Shown piece by piece: positions 43,810 to 52,979 of a DNA stretch of 64,000 bases; within the stretch, counting starts at the first letter, position 1; each line of letters begins with the position of its first letter. The notes under the pieces were generated by a model, which was not told the origin of the DNA, did not search any database, and saw only the letters and a program-made list of their open reading frames with translations. A program made the translations under genes and the position numbers. Source of the DNA: Desulfitobacterium sp038181555 (GTDB taxonomy: Bacteria > Bacillota > Desulfitobacteriia > Desulfitobacteriales > Desulfitobacteriaceae). The stretch spans positions 62,001 to 126,000 of the forward strand of contig NZ_JBBWUA010000007.1 of NCBI RefSeq assembly GCF_038181555.1, read 5' to 3'.

Positions 43810-44770
43810 CACAAGTGCATATACCACTTCCTTGGCGATTGTGGATGATCAGGCTGCACTAGTATATGAGAATAGGAAAGTCTTGGCTGTACCACAAGGT
43901 GAAAGAGGGCTCGCTCAGTCAGCAGCCCTTTTTCAGCATGTTCAGAACCTCCCTCAACTGGCGACTGCTGTACCTCAAGAATATTGGGGAGAAATCGCAG
44001 CAATTGGGGTAAGCACGGCACCGCGCCCTCTCAAGGAATCCTATATGCCGGTCTTTACCCCAGGGTTTGGAGTAGCCTCAGCCATGGCTGCGGCTCGCTG
44101 TATTCCTTTGGTGCTTACGAGCCATCAAGAGGGACATTTGGCTGCTGGTCTGATTTCTAGTAAGTTGAGCGGAACTCGCTTTTTGGCGGTGCACATATCT
44201 GGAGGAACTACAGAGCTTTTAGAGGTCCAACGCCAGTTGCCGGGCCAAATGGATATTCGAATTTTAGGAGGGACAACGGACTTGCATGCCGGTCAATTCA
44301 TTGACCGAGTAGGAGTGCGTTTGGGATTGCCTTTTCCGGCGGGTAGTAGCCTAGAGGCGCTGGCTTCCCAAGCTAATCCTGAAGCTGCAACCTGGCTCCC
44401 TTCAGCTGTCAAAGGGTTTGAAGTAAGCTTCTCAGGCGTGGAGTCTGCAGCCCAACGTTTAATTGATCAGGGAAAGGAACCGGCAGACGTGGCCCGAGCA
44501 GTTGAAGGGTGTATTGTCAGAACCTTAACCAAATTGTTAAAGGCGGGAACGGAGAAAACCGGCATAAAGGAAATCCTCATTGTCGGTGGTGTCGCTTCCA
44601 ACCGTTATATCCGTCAGGAATTGGAAAGAAGACTAGCTAAGGTCGGCAATTTTCACTGGGCATTACCGAATTGGAGCCGGGATAATGCCATCGGCGTTGC
44701 TGTGCTCACTTTAGAAAAAACAAAAGGAAATTTCATAAAGGCAGGAAATCTTACGAATCATATCGAATAA
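43787..44770 (+). CDS. TsaD/Kae1-like protein (O-sialoglycoprotein endopeptidase paralogue)
   Basis: A 327-residue ASKHA-fold protein starting YLGIDTSAYTTSLAIVDD. The SHQEGHLAAG motif keeps the HxxxH metal pair of TsaD, and VHISGGTTELL and ILIVGGVASN are the nucleotide motifs. It is clearly related to TsaD but diverged; the usual PGLVGSL-type stretch is changed to RPLKESYMPVF. It is probably a second paralogue rather than the tRNA t6A enzyme. A start at ATG 43775 is also possible. Confidence 0.82.
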   Translation: MALYLGIDTSAYTTSLAIVDDQAALVYENRKVLAVPQGERGLAQSAALFQHVQNLPQLATAVPQEYWGEIAAIGVSTAPRPLKESYMPVFTPGFGVASAMAAARCIPLVLTSHQEGHLAAGLISSKLSGTRFLAVHISGGTTELLEVQRQLPGQMDIRILGGTTDLHAGQFIDRVGVRLGLPFPAGSSLEALASQANPEAATWLPSAVKGFEVSFSGVESAAQRLIDQGKEPADVARAVEGCIVRTLTKLLKAGTEKTGIKEILIVGGVASNRYIRQELERRLAKVGNFHWALPNWSRDNAIGVAVLTLEKTKGNFIKAGNLTNHIE

Positions 44771-44825
44771 TTAGAAAGTTATGTACTTTTTTAAAAAAGA
44801 AATCATGGGATAAGATTTAGGAGGT

Positions 44826-45683
44826 ATGCACGTGTATCGGGTAGTAAAAAAGAAGCAGCTTGTTTCGGCACCCTGCATCGTCTTGTTGGAGGTCGAAGCT
44901 CCTGCAGTCGCGGCAAAGGTCGAACCAGGACAATTTGTAATGGTACGCATGGATGAACAATCCGAACGGATTCCGCTTACAGTAGCGGATTTTGATCGGG
45001 AAAAAGGTACAATTACTATCGTCATTCAAGATGTGGGGTATTCTTCAGCAATGATTAACTCCATGGAAGAAGGAAGCTTTTTCCTTGATTTTGTTGGTCC
45101 ATTGGGAGTTCCTACGGAGATCGAGAATTATGGTACCGTAGTGTGTATCGGTGGCGGACTAGGCGTTGCCCCGGTTTATCCTATCGCTCGCGCCTTAAAG
45201 GAAGCTGGCAACACACTTATTTCGGTGATTGGCGCTAGAAGTGAGGATATTCTTATCCTTGAGGATGAGATGAGAGCTATTAGTGATGAACTGGTGATAG
45301 CAACAGATGATGGCACCAAAGGAGTTAAAGGCTTTGTAACCAATGGCTTGGAGCAAATCCTTGCCCAAGGAACAAAAATTGACGCTATCTGGGCGATTGG
45401 ACCAGTCGTTATGATGCGCTCGGTTGCGAACTTTACTCGTCCTTTGGGCATCAAAACCATCGTAAGCATGAACCCGATCATGGTCGATGGCACAGGAATG
45501 TGCGGAGCATGCCGTTTAAGTGTGGGCAATGAGACCAAGTTTGCTTGCGTTGATGGTCCTGAGTTTGATGGTCATTTAGTGGATTTTGATTTGGCCATGA
45601 AACGTCTGAGTTTCTATAAAGATGAAGAAGAGCGTGCTAAAATTTCCAAAGACTGTGATTGCGGAAAGGGGGGGCAACACTAA
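44826..45683 (+). CDS. nfnA: NfnA-like FAD/NAD-binding subunit
   Basis: A 285-residue ferredoxin-NADP reductase-type protein. It has the flavin region RIPLTVADFD, the NAD region GGGLGVAPVYPIARAL, and a C-terminal Cys cluster (MCGACRLSVG ... FACVDGPEFDG) that binds a [2Fe-2S] centre. With the next gene it forms the electron-bifurcating NADH-dependent ferredoxin:NADP oxidoreductase, or a sulfide dehydrogenase-type pair. It overlaps the next start in a TAATG arrangement. Confidence 0.88.
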   Translation: MHVYRVVKKKQLVSAPCIVLLEVEAPAVAAKVEPGQFVMVRMDEQSERIPLTVADFDREKGTITIVIQDVGYSSAMINSMEEGSFFLDFVGPLGVPTEIENYGTVVCIGGGLGVAPVYPIARALKEAGNTLISVIGARSEDILILEDEMRAISDELVIATDDGTKGVKGFVTNGLEQILAQGTKIDAIWAIGPVVMMRSVANFTRPLGIKTIVSMNPIMVDGTGMCGACRLSVGNETKFACVDGPEFDGHLVDFDLAMKRLSFYKDEEERAKISKDCDCGKGGQH

Positions 45684-47074
45684 TGGCTTTAAAAGTACCC
45701 CGCCATGAAATGCCTTGTCAAGATCCACATGAGCGTGCACATAATTTTAATGAAGTTGCTTTAGGATATGCCTCAGAAACCGCAATTGAAGAGGCGCAAC
45801 GCTGTTTACAATGTAAAAACCCCAAGTGTGTCCAGGGTTGCCCTGTTAACATTTCCATACCCGAATTTATCCAAAAAATCACTGAAGAAGATTACATGGC
45901 AGCTGCTGAAATCATCAAGAAGAGCAGCAGTTTACCCGCAGTATGCGGACGGGTCTGCCCCCAAGAGTCTCAATGTGAAGCGAAATGTATCTTAGGAATC
46001 AAAGGTGAACCAGTTGCCATTGGTCGTTTAGAGCGTTTTGTCGCTGACTATGAAATCAGCCAAGGCTGTAAGGTTCCTGAGATTCCGGCTCCCACGGGTA
46101 AGAAAGTTGCGGTAATCGGTGCTGGTCCTGCAGGACTGGCTTGTGCAGGAGATTTAGCGAAGGCCGGCCATAAAGTAACCGTTTTTGAGGCGCTTCATGT
46201 TGCTGGCGGGGTGCTTATGTACGGTATCCCTGAGTTCCGTCTTCCTAAAGATGTTGTGCAAATGGAGATTTGTAATTTAGAACCTCTGGGCGTAGAGATT
46301 CTCGTGAACCAAGTTGTTGGCAAAGTAACCTCTGTTCATGAGCTTCTAAGTCAGGGTTATGACGCAGTATTTATCGGGACGGGTGCAGGGCTTCCTAACT
46401 TCTTAGGCATCCCCGGCGAGAATTTAAATGGCGTATACTCAGCGAATGAATTCTTAACACGTACCAACCTTATGAAGGGCTACCGTTTCCCCGAATACAA
46501 GACCCCAGTTAAGATTGGCAAGAAAGTCGCCGTATTTGGCGCCGGTAACGTAGCTATGGATGCTGCACGTACTGCCCTTCGCTTAGGGGCAGAGGAAGTC
46601 AGCATTGTCTACCGTCGTTCACGGGCGGAAATGCCTGCTCGACATGAAGAGCTGGAGCATGCTGAAGAAGAAGGCGTCAAGTTCCAACTTTTGACTAACC
46701 CCGTATCGATCCAAGGAGATGAAAAGGGCGCTGTCAAATCCCTTACTTGTCTCCGTTATGAGTTAGGTGAACCAGATGCATCCGGTCGTCGCTCACCGGT
46801 CGCTATTCCTGGTTCTGAATTCGAAATCCCCGTAGATACCGTCGTTGTAGCGATTGGTCAGGGGTCGAATCCATTGGTAACAAAATCCACTGAAGGGTTA
46901 GACCTCAATAAGTGGGGCAATATTGTGGTTAACGAAGAGACCTTGGAAACTTCTATCCCAGGCGTATTCGCCGGTGGAGATATTGTTACCGGTGCCGCTA
47001 CCGTTATCCTGGCGATGGGAGCCGGTAAGAAAGCAGCTGCTGGAATCAACGAGTATCTTAAAAAGAAGAACTAA
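45683..47074 (+). CDS. nfnB: NfnB / glutamate synthase small subunit-like flavoprotein
   Basis: A 463-residue flavoprotein of the GltD family. The N-terminal Cys groups (CLQCKNPKCVQGCPVNI and CGRVCPQESQCEAKCILG) bind two [4Fe-4S] clusters. An FAD site (VIGAGPAGLACAGDLAKAG) and an NADPH site (FGAGNVAMDAARTALRLG) follow. The pairing with nfnA identifies it as NfnB rather than a true glutamate synthase subunit; no gltB is nearby. Confidence 0.9.
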   Translation: MALKVPRHEMPCQDPHERAHNFNEVALGYASETAIEEAQRCLQCKNPKCVQGCPVNISIPEFIQKITEEDYMAAAEIIKKSSSLPAVCGRVCPQESQCEAKCILGIKGEPVAIGRLERFVADYEISQGCKVPEIPAPTGKKVAVIGAGPAGLACAGDLAKAGHKVTVFEALHVAGGVLMYGIPEFRLPKDVVQMEICNLEPLGVEILVNQVVGKVTSVHELLSQGYDAVFIGTGAGLPNFLGIPGENLNGVYSANEFLTRTNLMKGYRFPEYKTPVKIGKKVAVFGAGNVAMDAARTALRLGAEEVSIVYRRSRAEMPARHEELEHAEEEGVKFQLLTNPVSIQGDEKGAVKSLTCLRYELGEPDASGRRSPVAIPGSEFEIPVDTVVVAIGQGSNPLVTKSTEGLDLNKWGNIVVNEETLETSIPGVFAGGDIVTGAATVILAMGAGKKAAAGINEYLKKKN

Positions 47075-47102
47075 CTAAATCTAGGATTTCCTATGTTTAT
47101 AG

Positions 47103-47138
47103 CAAGCCTTGTGAGTCAACACTCCTTGGCTTGTTTTC
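47103..47138 (+). terminator. Terminator after nfnB
   Basis: Stem CAAGCC / GGCTTG enclosing a GAGT / ACTC hairpin (47103-47133), followed by TTTTCTT, about 30 bases after the nfnB stop. Confidence 0.75.
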
Positions 47139-47193
47139 TTGTAGTATAGATTTTTGTGAAGCTGAATCTGCACCACTATTTTAGGAGGAAAAA

Positions 47194-47278
47194 TTGCTCC
47201 CAAAGAAAGGAAATCGCAATCTGTATGGAGAACTATATAGGACAAGCTAAGCAATCTCCGGAAGTTTCAGAGGTGTAA
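47194..47278 (+). other. Possible leader peptides upstream of folD
   Basis: Two overlapping short frames occur. TTG 47194-47250 (18 residues) has a strong AGGAGG 5 bases upstream. ATG 47225-47278 (17 residues) ends exactly at the ATG preceding folD. Neither matches a known leader peptide, so chance is possible. Confidence 0.2.
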
Positions 47279-47296
47279 ATGAGAGGAGTGTGTTTT

Positions 47297-48151
47297 TTGG
47301 CTCAATTATTAGACGGAAAAGAGATTTCCAAAGTCTTAAAGGAAGAAATCAAGGAAGAAGTAAAAGGGTGGAAGGAACAAGGGATTAATCCCAAGCTGGC
47401 AGTGGTGCTTGTAGGGGATGACCCTGCATCTGTTGTGTATGCTAAGTCTAAACAGAAAGTAAGTGAAGGCTTAGGGATTGATTTCGAACTCTTCGTTCTT
47501 GCTGCTGACAGTGCGGAAGAAGAGATTTTGAGTCTAATTGATTCCCTTAACACCAACACCGCAGTACATGGCATTATGATCGAGCTACCTCTACCAAAAC
47601 ACATCTCAAAAGAACGTGTTATGGCAGCAGTCCGTCCCGATAAAGATGTGGACGGAGTTCATCCCATCAATCGGGGTTATATACTCAGTGGCGAAGAGGG
47701 CCTCTTCCCCGCAACGCCCCAAAGCTGTATTGAAATACTGCTTCGTTCAGGAGTTGAGATCGCCGGTAAGCATGTCGTTATCCTTGGCCGAGGAGAAACA
47801 GTAGGCAAGCCCTTGGTTTTTCTCATTCTTAAGCATAACGCCACAGTAACCATCTGCCACTCGAAAACTCCGGATCTAGGGGCGTTTACCCGTCAAGCGG
47901 ATATTGTTATTGCTGCTGTAGGTAAAGCGAAGCTCCTGAAAAAAGATATGGTAAAACCCGGTGCTGTGGTAGTGGATGCTGGAATAAACGAGATTCCCGG
48001 TGGGATCTGCGGGGACGTGGATTTCGACGAGGTTAAAGAGGTTGCATCCCTTATTTCACCGGTACCGGGCGGGGTCGGCTCCTTAACCACAGCATTAGTC
48101 ATGAGAAATGTCTTGAAGGGGATTGCTCTTCAGGGTAAGGAGGCAAAATAA
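47297..48151 (+). CDS. folD: Bifunctional methylene-THF dehydrogenase / cyclohydrolase FolD
   Basis: A 284-residue NADP-linked enzyme interconverting methylene-, methenyl- and formyl-tetrahydrofolate. The catalytic Tyr-Lys pair is in SVVYAKSKQK; KDVDGVHPINRG and VILGRGETVGKP (nucleotide loop) and SPVPGGVGSLTTALVMRN complete the family. TTG 47297 has AGGAG 8 bases upstream and gives normal length; ATG 47279 is the alternative. It overlaps fchA by one base. Confidence 0.94.
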   Translation: MAQLLDGKEISKVLKEEIKEEVKGWKEQGINPKLAVVLVGDDPASVVYAKSKQKVSEGLGIDFELFVLAADSAEEEILSLIDSLNTNTAVHGIMIELPLPKHISKERVMAAVRPDKDVDGVHPINRGYILSGEEGLFPATPQSCIEILLRSGVEIAGKHVVILGRGETVGKPLVFLILKHNATVTICHSKTPDLGAFTRQADIVIAAVGKAKLLKKDMVKPGAVVVDAGINEIPGGICGDVDFDEVKEVASLISPVPGGVGSLTTALVMRNVLKGIALQGKEAK

Positions 48152-48786
48152 TGACTGACAACACTGTATGGCAGTGGACTACTGCGGAATTTTTAGCCCA
48201 ATCCGCCAGCTCCGCTCCTACCCCTGGTGGAGGAAGCGTATCTGCTTATGTGGGGGCGCTGGCTGCTTCTATGGTATGTATGGTCGCGAATTTGACGATA
48301 GGTAAAGAAAAATATAAGGATGTTGAGCCTCAAGCTCAAGCTATTTTGGATAAAGGCCAAAAGGCGTTGGCTGACTTAAAAACTGGCTTAACCCAAGATA
48401 TTGAGGAATTTTCGAATTTCATGGCTGTATTGAAGTTTCCTAAAGATACCGAAGAGCAAAAACAAGCCCGTTCGACTAAGATGCAGGAAGTGTTGGTCTC
48501 TGCGACAGATACTCCCTTAGGAATTGCCCAAAACTGTTATCTGGTCCTTGAGCTGGCCCAAGAGCTTGCTCCCATCGGCAATAAAGGGGCGATTAGTGAT
48601 GTGGGTGTAGCCGCCTATTTAGCCGAAAGTGCTCTTAAGGCCGCTATGTTTAGTGTGGATATCAATTTGCCTCAAGTTAAAGATATTGACTATCAAGACA
48701 AAGTTAAAGCTGAACGTCAACGACTCTTTGCTCAAGCAGAAAAGCTTAAAAATGAGATTGTGGCAGTCGTTCAAAGCAGATTATAA
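48151..48786 (+). CDS. fchA: Formiminotransferase-cyclodeaminase family protein, methenyl-THF cyclohydrolase type
   Basis: A 211-residue helical protein with the cyclodeaminase signature SSAPTPGGGSVSAYVGALAASMVCMVANLTIGK at residues about 17-50. Next to folD it most likely acts in folate one-carbon metabolism as a cyclodeaminase or methenyl-THF cyclohydrolase. Acetogens and glycine fermenters often pair these two genes. The start overlaps the folD stop. Confidence 0.88.
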   Translation: MTDNTVWQWTTAEFLAQSASSAPTPGGGSVSAYVGALAASMVCMVANLTIGKEKYKDVEPQAQAILDKGQKALADLKTGLTQDIEEFSNFMAVLKFPKDTEEQKQARSTKMQEVLVSATDTPLGIAQNCYLVLELAQELAPIGNKGAISDVGVAAYLAESALKAAMFSVDINLPQVKDIDYQDKVKAERQRLFAQAEKLKNEIVAVVQSRL

Positions 48787-48826
48787 GATATTATTGACAT
48801 ATAACGCCATATTAAGGACCCACCGT

Positions 48827-48863
48827 AAAAATCCGCATCCTTTGCTGAGTGCGGATTTTTTAT
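48827..48863 (+). terminator. Terminator after fchA
   Basis: An 11-bp perfect stem (AAAAATCCGCA / TGCGGATTTTT) with a 12-base loop, then TTATT. Confidence 0.9.
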
Positions 48864-49114
48864 TGACAGTTGGTCTTTGGTTTTGTGTAGGTTAGTATCA
48901 ATTTTATTTTAAATTTTCGAGTCGTAGAATTGACACCTCTGGACTGAAGGAGTATAGTTCTAATGTAATCATTAAAAAAATGGCGGGATGGTGAGTAAAC
49001 TGGACGCAGGAGGGCCTAGTCGACCAAAATTGAATATTTTATTCGAAAATTGGGGTGTGTCCGGTTTAGAAGGGGAATTGTTGATTCAGCCGGCCACCTA
49101 AAGGGGGGAGCCGG
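48864..49114 (+). promoter_or_regulatory. corA promoter and leader
   Basis: The 328-base gap after fchA holds the terminator and then a strong promoter: -35 TTGACA (48930-48935), 17 bases, -10 TATAGT (48953-48958). The transcript leader is about 150 bases. At its end CCGGC (49090-49094) can pair with GCCGG (49110-49114), putting the AAGGGGGG ribosome-binding site in the loop and the stem against the ATG. No M-box (Mg2+) riboswitch was recognised. Confidence 0.6.
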
Positions 49115-50065
49115 ATGCTCAAAATTTGCAAAAATGATGCTGGTAATTATCAAGAACTAACTTTAGATACCTTGGTGAAAGGATCCTGGATTCAGATGGT
49201 GAATCCAACCCCAAGGGAGCTCAATGCAGTGGCAGAAGCCACTGAAGTGCCACTGGATTTGCTCAAAGCGGCACTGGACGAAGAAGAACGTTCACGGATT
49301 GAGTTGGAAGATCATTGTATCTTGATTATTACCAATATCCCATTAATGATCAATGAAACGAATTATGATACGTTGCCACTGGGTATGATTATTACTGAAG
49401 ATCACATTATTACGGTGTCTTTAGAGGATAATCCAGTGTTTAACGAATTCAATGCCGATAGCTGCCGAAGCTTTAACACAGGGAAGCGCACACGTTTCTT
49501 ATTCCAGATTCTCTATAAATCTGCTTCTTATTACCTTAAATACTTGCGCCAAATCAATAAGCGCACCGATCAAATTGAGCTTGACCTGCGCACCTCCATG
49601 AAGAATCAAGAGATTTTTCAGCTGATGGACTTGCAAAAAGGCTTGACGTTCTTTACGGTCTCTCTTCGTTCTAACGGTGTGGTTATGGACCGCTTGTTGC
49701 GTTTACGCTCCAATAGCCAAAGCCAGCATTTGATCAAAATGTATGAAGAAGATGAAGATTTGTTAGAAGATGTTATCATCGAAAATAATCAGGCTATCCA
49801 AATGGTTGAGATGTACACCAATATTTTGGGAAGCTTGACCGATGCCTTCGCTTCGATTATTTCGAACAATTTGAATATGGTGATGAAATTTCTTGCTTCG
49901 ATGACCATTATTCTGGCTGTACCGACGATGTTGGCCAGCTTTTGGGGAATGAATGTTGTGGTACCTTTCCGCGATAATCCTTACGGATTTAGCTTCGTGC
50001 TCGGTATAGCCTTTGTGATTGCTATGGTTAGTGCCATTATCTTATGGAAAAAGAAAATGTTCTAG
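49115..50065 (+). CDS. corA: CorA family divalent metal transporter
   Basis: A 316-residue CorA-type channel for Mg2+ or related divalent ions. A long soluble helical N-terminal funnel is followed by two membrane helices, and the selectivity motif GMN (FWGMNVVVPF) is near residue 277. The C-terminus ends in a basic KKK-type tail, as in the family. Preceded by a promoter and hairpin leader, it may be regulated at translation. Confidence 0.93.
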   Translation: MLKICKNDAGNYQELTLDTLVKGSWIQMVNPTPRELNAVAEATEVPLDLLKAALDEEERSRIELEDHCILIITNIPLMINETNYDTLPLGMIITEDHIITVSLEDNPVFNEFNADSCRSFNTGKRTRFLFQILYKSASYYLKYLRQINKRTDQIELDLRTSMKNQEIFQLMDLQKGLTFFTVSLRSNGVVMDRLLRLRSNSQSQHLIKMYEEDEDLLEDVIIENNQAIQMVEMYTNILGSLTDAFASIISNNLNMVMKFLASMTIILAVPTMLASFWGMNVVVPFRDNPYGFSFVLGIAFVIAMVSAIILWKKKMF

Positions 50066-50146
50066 TAGGGAGGGAAACCTCCCTTTTTGCTATACATCCT
50101 TGAAAATACTCACGCTACTTTGTATTATGGGGAAGAGGTGAAATAT

Positions 50147-51358
50147 GTGCCGAAGATTTGGACGGTTACCGAACTAACTCGTGAAATAAGTCAGACTCTA
50201 AGTGAAAATCCAGATTTTATTAAGTGCTGGGTTAGTGGAGAAATATCTAATTATAAAAATCATCGCCCTTCTGGACATTGGTACTTTACCTTAAAGGATG
50301 AATCCTCGAGTATCAAGGGAGTTATGTTTCGTAGTCGTGCTGAACGGGTACGTTTCACTCCTCAGGATGGTATGAAGGTGCTCATTCAGGGAAGTATACG
50401 GATCTATGAGCGGGATGGAAATATCCAGCTTTATGCGGAAGAAATGCAGCCCAGCGGTGTGGGCGCACTTTATTTGGCTTTTGAGCAGCTTAAGGAGCGT
50501 TTAGCCCAAGAAGGACTATTTGACCCGGAACGCAAAAAGCCCATTCCAAGATTTCCCCGCCGCATCGGAATTGTCACAAGCCCGACCGGGGCTGCTCTTA
50601 GGGACATCATCAAAGTTATGGAACGACGTAATCCACAAATCTCTTGGATCCTTGCCCCTGCCGCAGTTCAGGGGGAACTCGCCCCCGGTGAAGTGGCACA
50701 AGCTATTGCTCGGCTCAATCGCCAGGCTCAAGTGGATGTAATTATCGTGGGTCGTGGGGGTGGATCACTGGAAGAGCTTTGGGCGTTCAATACGGTCGAA
50801 GTCGCTCGAGCTATTGCCGCCTCAGGCATTCCAGTGATTTCGGCGGTAGGACATGAGACGGATGTCACGATTGCAGATATGGTTGCCGATTTGCGTGCGC
50901 CGACCCCTTCTGCAGCTGCGGAATTGGCTGTTCCGCTTTGGATGGAATTGAAAGCCAATATAGCGCAATTGGAATCACGGCTGCGTAATAGCATGGCCTT
51001 ACAAATTCATCAAAAGCGGCAGAGAGTAGACAGTTTAAAAAGTATTGGACCGCTTTCCAATCCTTTCTGGAGAGTGGATCAGAACCGCCAGCGCCTTGAT
51101 GCCCTGAGTGAGCGCCTAGAGCAGGGGATGACTAGATTTGTTTCTGACAAAAATGGTATACTAAGGCTATTGGCTGCCAAGTTAGATTTGTTGAGTCCCT
51201 TAGCCATTCTCGGGAGAGGCTATTCCCTGACCTATGGCCCAAAAGGAAACGTTCTTCGCCATTCTGATGAAATCAATGTGGGGCAGCAGGTTCAAGTACG
51301 GCTACAGCAAGGTGCATTAACTTGCGCTGTACTGGCCAAGAGCTCTGATCCCAAATAA
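50147..51358 (+). CDS. xseA: Exodeoxyribonuclease VII large subunit
   Basis: A 403-residue nuclease subunit. The N-terminal OB fold (WVSGEISNYKNHRPSGHWYFTLKDE) is followed by the catalytic region (RRIGIVTSPTGAALRDI, VIIVGRGGGSLEELWAFN, ISAVGHETDVTIADMVADLRAPTPSAAAEL), then a coiled coil. GTG 50147 has an AGAGGTGA upstream; the frame is open further 5'. xseB follows. Confidence 0.94.
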   Translation: MPKIWTVTELTREISQTLSENPDFIKCWVSGEISNYKNHRPSGHWYFTLKDESSSIKGVMFRSRAERVRFTPQDGMKVLIQGSIRIYERDGNIQLYAEEMQPSGVGALYLAFEQLKERLAQEGLFDPERKKPIPRFPRRIGIVTSPTGAALRDIIKVMERRNPQISWILAPAAVQGELAPGEVAQAIARLNRQAQVDVIIVGRGGGSLEELWAFNTVEVARAIAASGIPVISAVGHETDVTIADMVADLRAPTPSAAAELAVPLWMELKANIAQLESRLRNSMALQIHQKRQRVDSLKSIGPLSNPFWRVDQNRQRLDALSERLEQGMTRFVSDKNGILRLLAAKLDLLSPLAILGRGYSLTYGPKGNVLRHSDEINVGQQVQVRLQQGALTCAVLAKSSDPK

Positions 51359-51384
51359 GTATAGAAATTAAAGGGGAATATAAG

Positions 51385-51630
51385 ATGGAAGTTGAGAATA
51401 AGGAGTTAACTTTTGAAGAGGGAATCGAACAATTAGAGCGCATTGTTCGAGAGCTGGAACAAAAGGAAGTCCCTTTAGAACAGGCCTTGAATCTCTTTAG
51501 ACAAGGCATTGAGCTTGTTCAAAATTCCAATAGTCTACTTGATCACGCGGAAAAACAAATGCAGATTCTCTTAGAGAATCCCAACGGAGAGTTGGAGATT
51601 CGGCCAGCAGATTTTCCTGTGGAAGGATGA
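51385..51630 (+). CDS. xseB: Exodeoxyribonuclease VII small subunit
   Basis: An 81-residue helical protein with the family pattern LTFEEGIEQLERIVRELEQKEVPLEQALNLFRQGIELV. It binds XseA. It starts 27 bases after xseA. Confidence 0.94.
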   Translation: MEVENKELTFEEGIEQLERIVRELEQKEVPLEQALNLFRQGIELVQNSNSLLDHAEKQMQILLENPNGELEIRPADFPVEG

Positions 51631-51637
51631 TTCGTTG

Positions 51638-52507
51638 ATGTTTCAAAAGGATTTAGAAGCGCATGTACGACAGGTGGATTCACATTTGTTACAACTCTTC
51701 AGTGGAAATGGGATTCTCAGCGAAAGCATGAATTATTCTCTTGCAGCAGGAGGCAAAAGAATCCGACCCGTTTTAGCTCTGGCAGCTGCCAAAGCAGTGG
51801 GGGGAGACGAGGAATCCATTCTTCCTGCAGCCTGTGCATTAGAATTGATACATACCTATTCTTTAATCCATGATGATCTTCCAGCCATGGATGATGATGA
51901 TTATCGCCGAGGTCGTTTGTCTAACCATAAGGTTTTTGGAGTCGGACAAGCGATTCTTGCCGGGGATGCTCTATTGACCTATGCCTTTGAGCTGCTAGCC
52001 CAATCCATTAACAGCGTGACGCCGGAACGCCAGCTTCGGGTCATCAGGGAAGTTGCTCAGGCCGCTGGACCGCAAGGCATGGTGGGTGGACAGGTATTGG
52101 ATTTGGAGGCTGAAGAAAAAGTACTAGCACTAGCTGAGCTTGAACGGATACATCGTTTAAAAACGGGGGCCATGCTCGTGGTCGCTGCTCGCTTAGGCGC
52201 AATACTTGCCGGGGGAACAGAAGAAAAGATTGAGGCTTTGACTAGTTATGCACAAGCGATCGGACTTGCCTTCCAGATCAGAGACGATATCCTCGATATA
52301 GAAGGTGATAGTGAGAGTCTTGGGAAGCCGGCACAAAGCGATATTCGCCAACATAAAGCTACCTATCCATCGCTAATGGGCATAGAGGGTGCTAAATCTG
52401 AGCTTATGAATAAGATAGATGAAGCTCATGCTGCTTTGGAGACCTTAGGGGAGCGATCGAGCTTCTTGCATGATTTAGCAGATTTTATTGCTCAACGTAA
52501 GTTTTGA
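51638..52507 (+). CDS. ispA: Polyprenyl diphosphate synthase (IspA-type)
   Basis: A 289-residue trans-prenyl synthase making farnesyl or geranylgeranyl diphosphate. The first Asp-rich motif is DDLPAMDDDD, followed by RRGRLSNHKVFG; the second is QIRDDILDIEGD. GGKRIRP is the third family block. Chain length cannot be fixed by sight. ATG 51638 is used; TTG 51635 is adjacent. It sits with dxs in the isoprenoid block. Confidence 0.9.
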   Translation: MFQKDLEAHVRQVDSHLLQLFSGNGILSESMNYSLAAGGKRIRPVLALAAAKAVGGDEESILPAACALELIHTYSLIHDDLPAMDDDDYRRGRLSNHKVFGVGQAILAGDALLTYAFELLAQSINSVTPERQLRVIREVAQAAGPQGMVGGQVLDLEAEEKVLALAELERIHRLKTGAMLVVAARLGAILAGGTEEKIEALTSYAQAIGLAFQIRDDILDIEGDSESLGKPAQSDIRQHKATYPSLMGIEGAKSELMNKIDEAHAALETLGERSSFLHDLADFIAQRKF

Positions 52508-52515
52508 GGTGAAGC

Positions 52516-52959
52516 ATGAGCATTTTTTCTGGAATCCTTGATAACGCTATACTGATTTCTGCAATGCTGGCTTGGCTTATTGCCCAAGTTTTAAAGGTTG
52601 TCATCAACTTTGCTATTCATAGAACCTTTGATGTGGGTTTTCTAGTCAGCTCGGGTGGATTCCCTAGCTCGCATTCGGCCACTGTCAGTGCTTTGTCAAT
52701 TGGAGTGGGAAAATACTATGGGTGGAACTCTCCTATTTTTGCTGTGGCCGTGATTTTTGGCATGATTGTCATGTATGATGCAGCTGGGGTACGACGAGCT
52801 GCTGGTAAGCAGGCTGAAGTAATTAATCAGTTAGTTCAGGAACTTTATCAACAGATGTCCCATCTATCTCAAGAACGCCTGAAAGAATTAATAGGGCATA
52901 CCCCATTTGAAGTGTTTGCCGGAGCAATTGTTGGAATCATAGTGGGGATCTTGGTGTAG
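52516..52959 (+). CDS. Divergent PAP2 family membrane protein (YuiD type)
   Basis: A 147-residue membrane protein with four or five helices and the GGFPSSHSATVSALSIGVG motif of phosphatidic acid phosphatase-like proteins of the DUF212 type. Its substrate is unknown. It lies 8 bases after ispA, which fits a polyprenyl-phosphate-related role; that is inference. Confidence 0.83.
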   Translation: MSIFSGILDNAILISAMLAWLIAQVLKVVINFAIHRTFDVGFLVSSGGFPSSHSATVSALSIGVGKYYGWNSPIFAVAVIFGMIVMYDAAGVRRAAGKQAEVINQLVQELYQQMSHLSQERLKELIGHTPFEVFAGAIVGIIVGILV

Positions 52960-52979
52960 AATGATTTGGAGGGTAACTG

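Noticed and set aside
45683..47074. Glutamate synthase small subunit
   Set aside because: No large glutamate synthase subunit is near, and the pairing with an FAD/NAD subunit fits NfnAB.
48864..49114. M-box Mg2+ riboswitch before corA
   Set aside because: The conserved M-box core motifs were not found in the leader.
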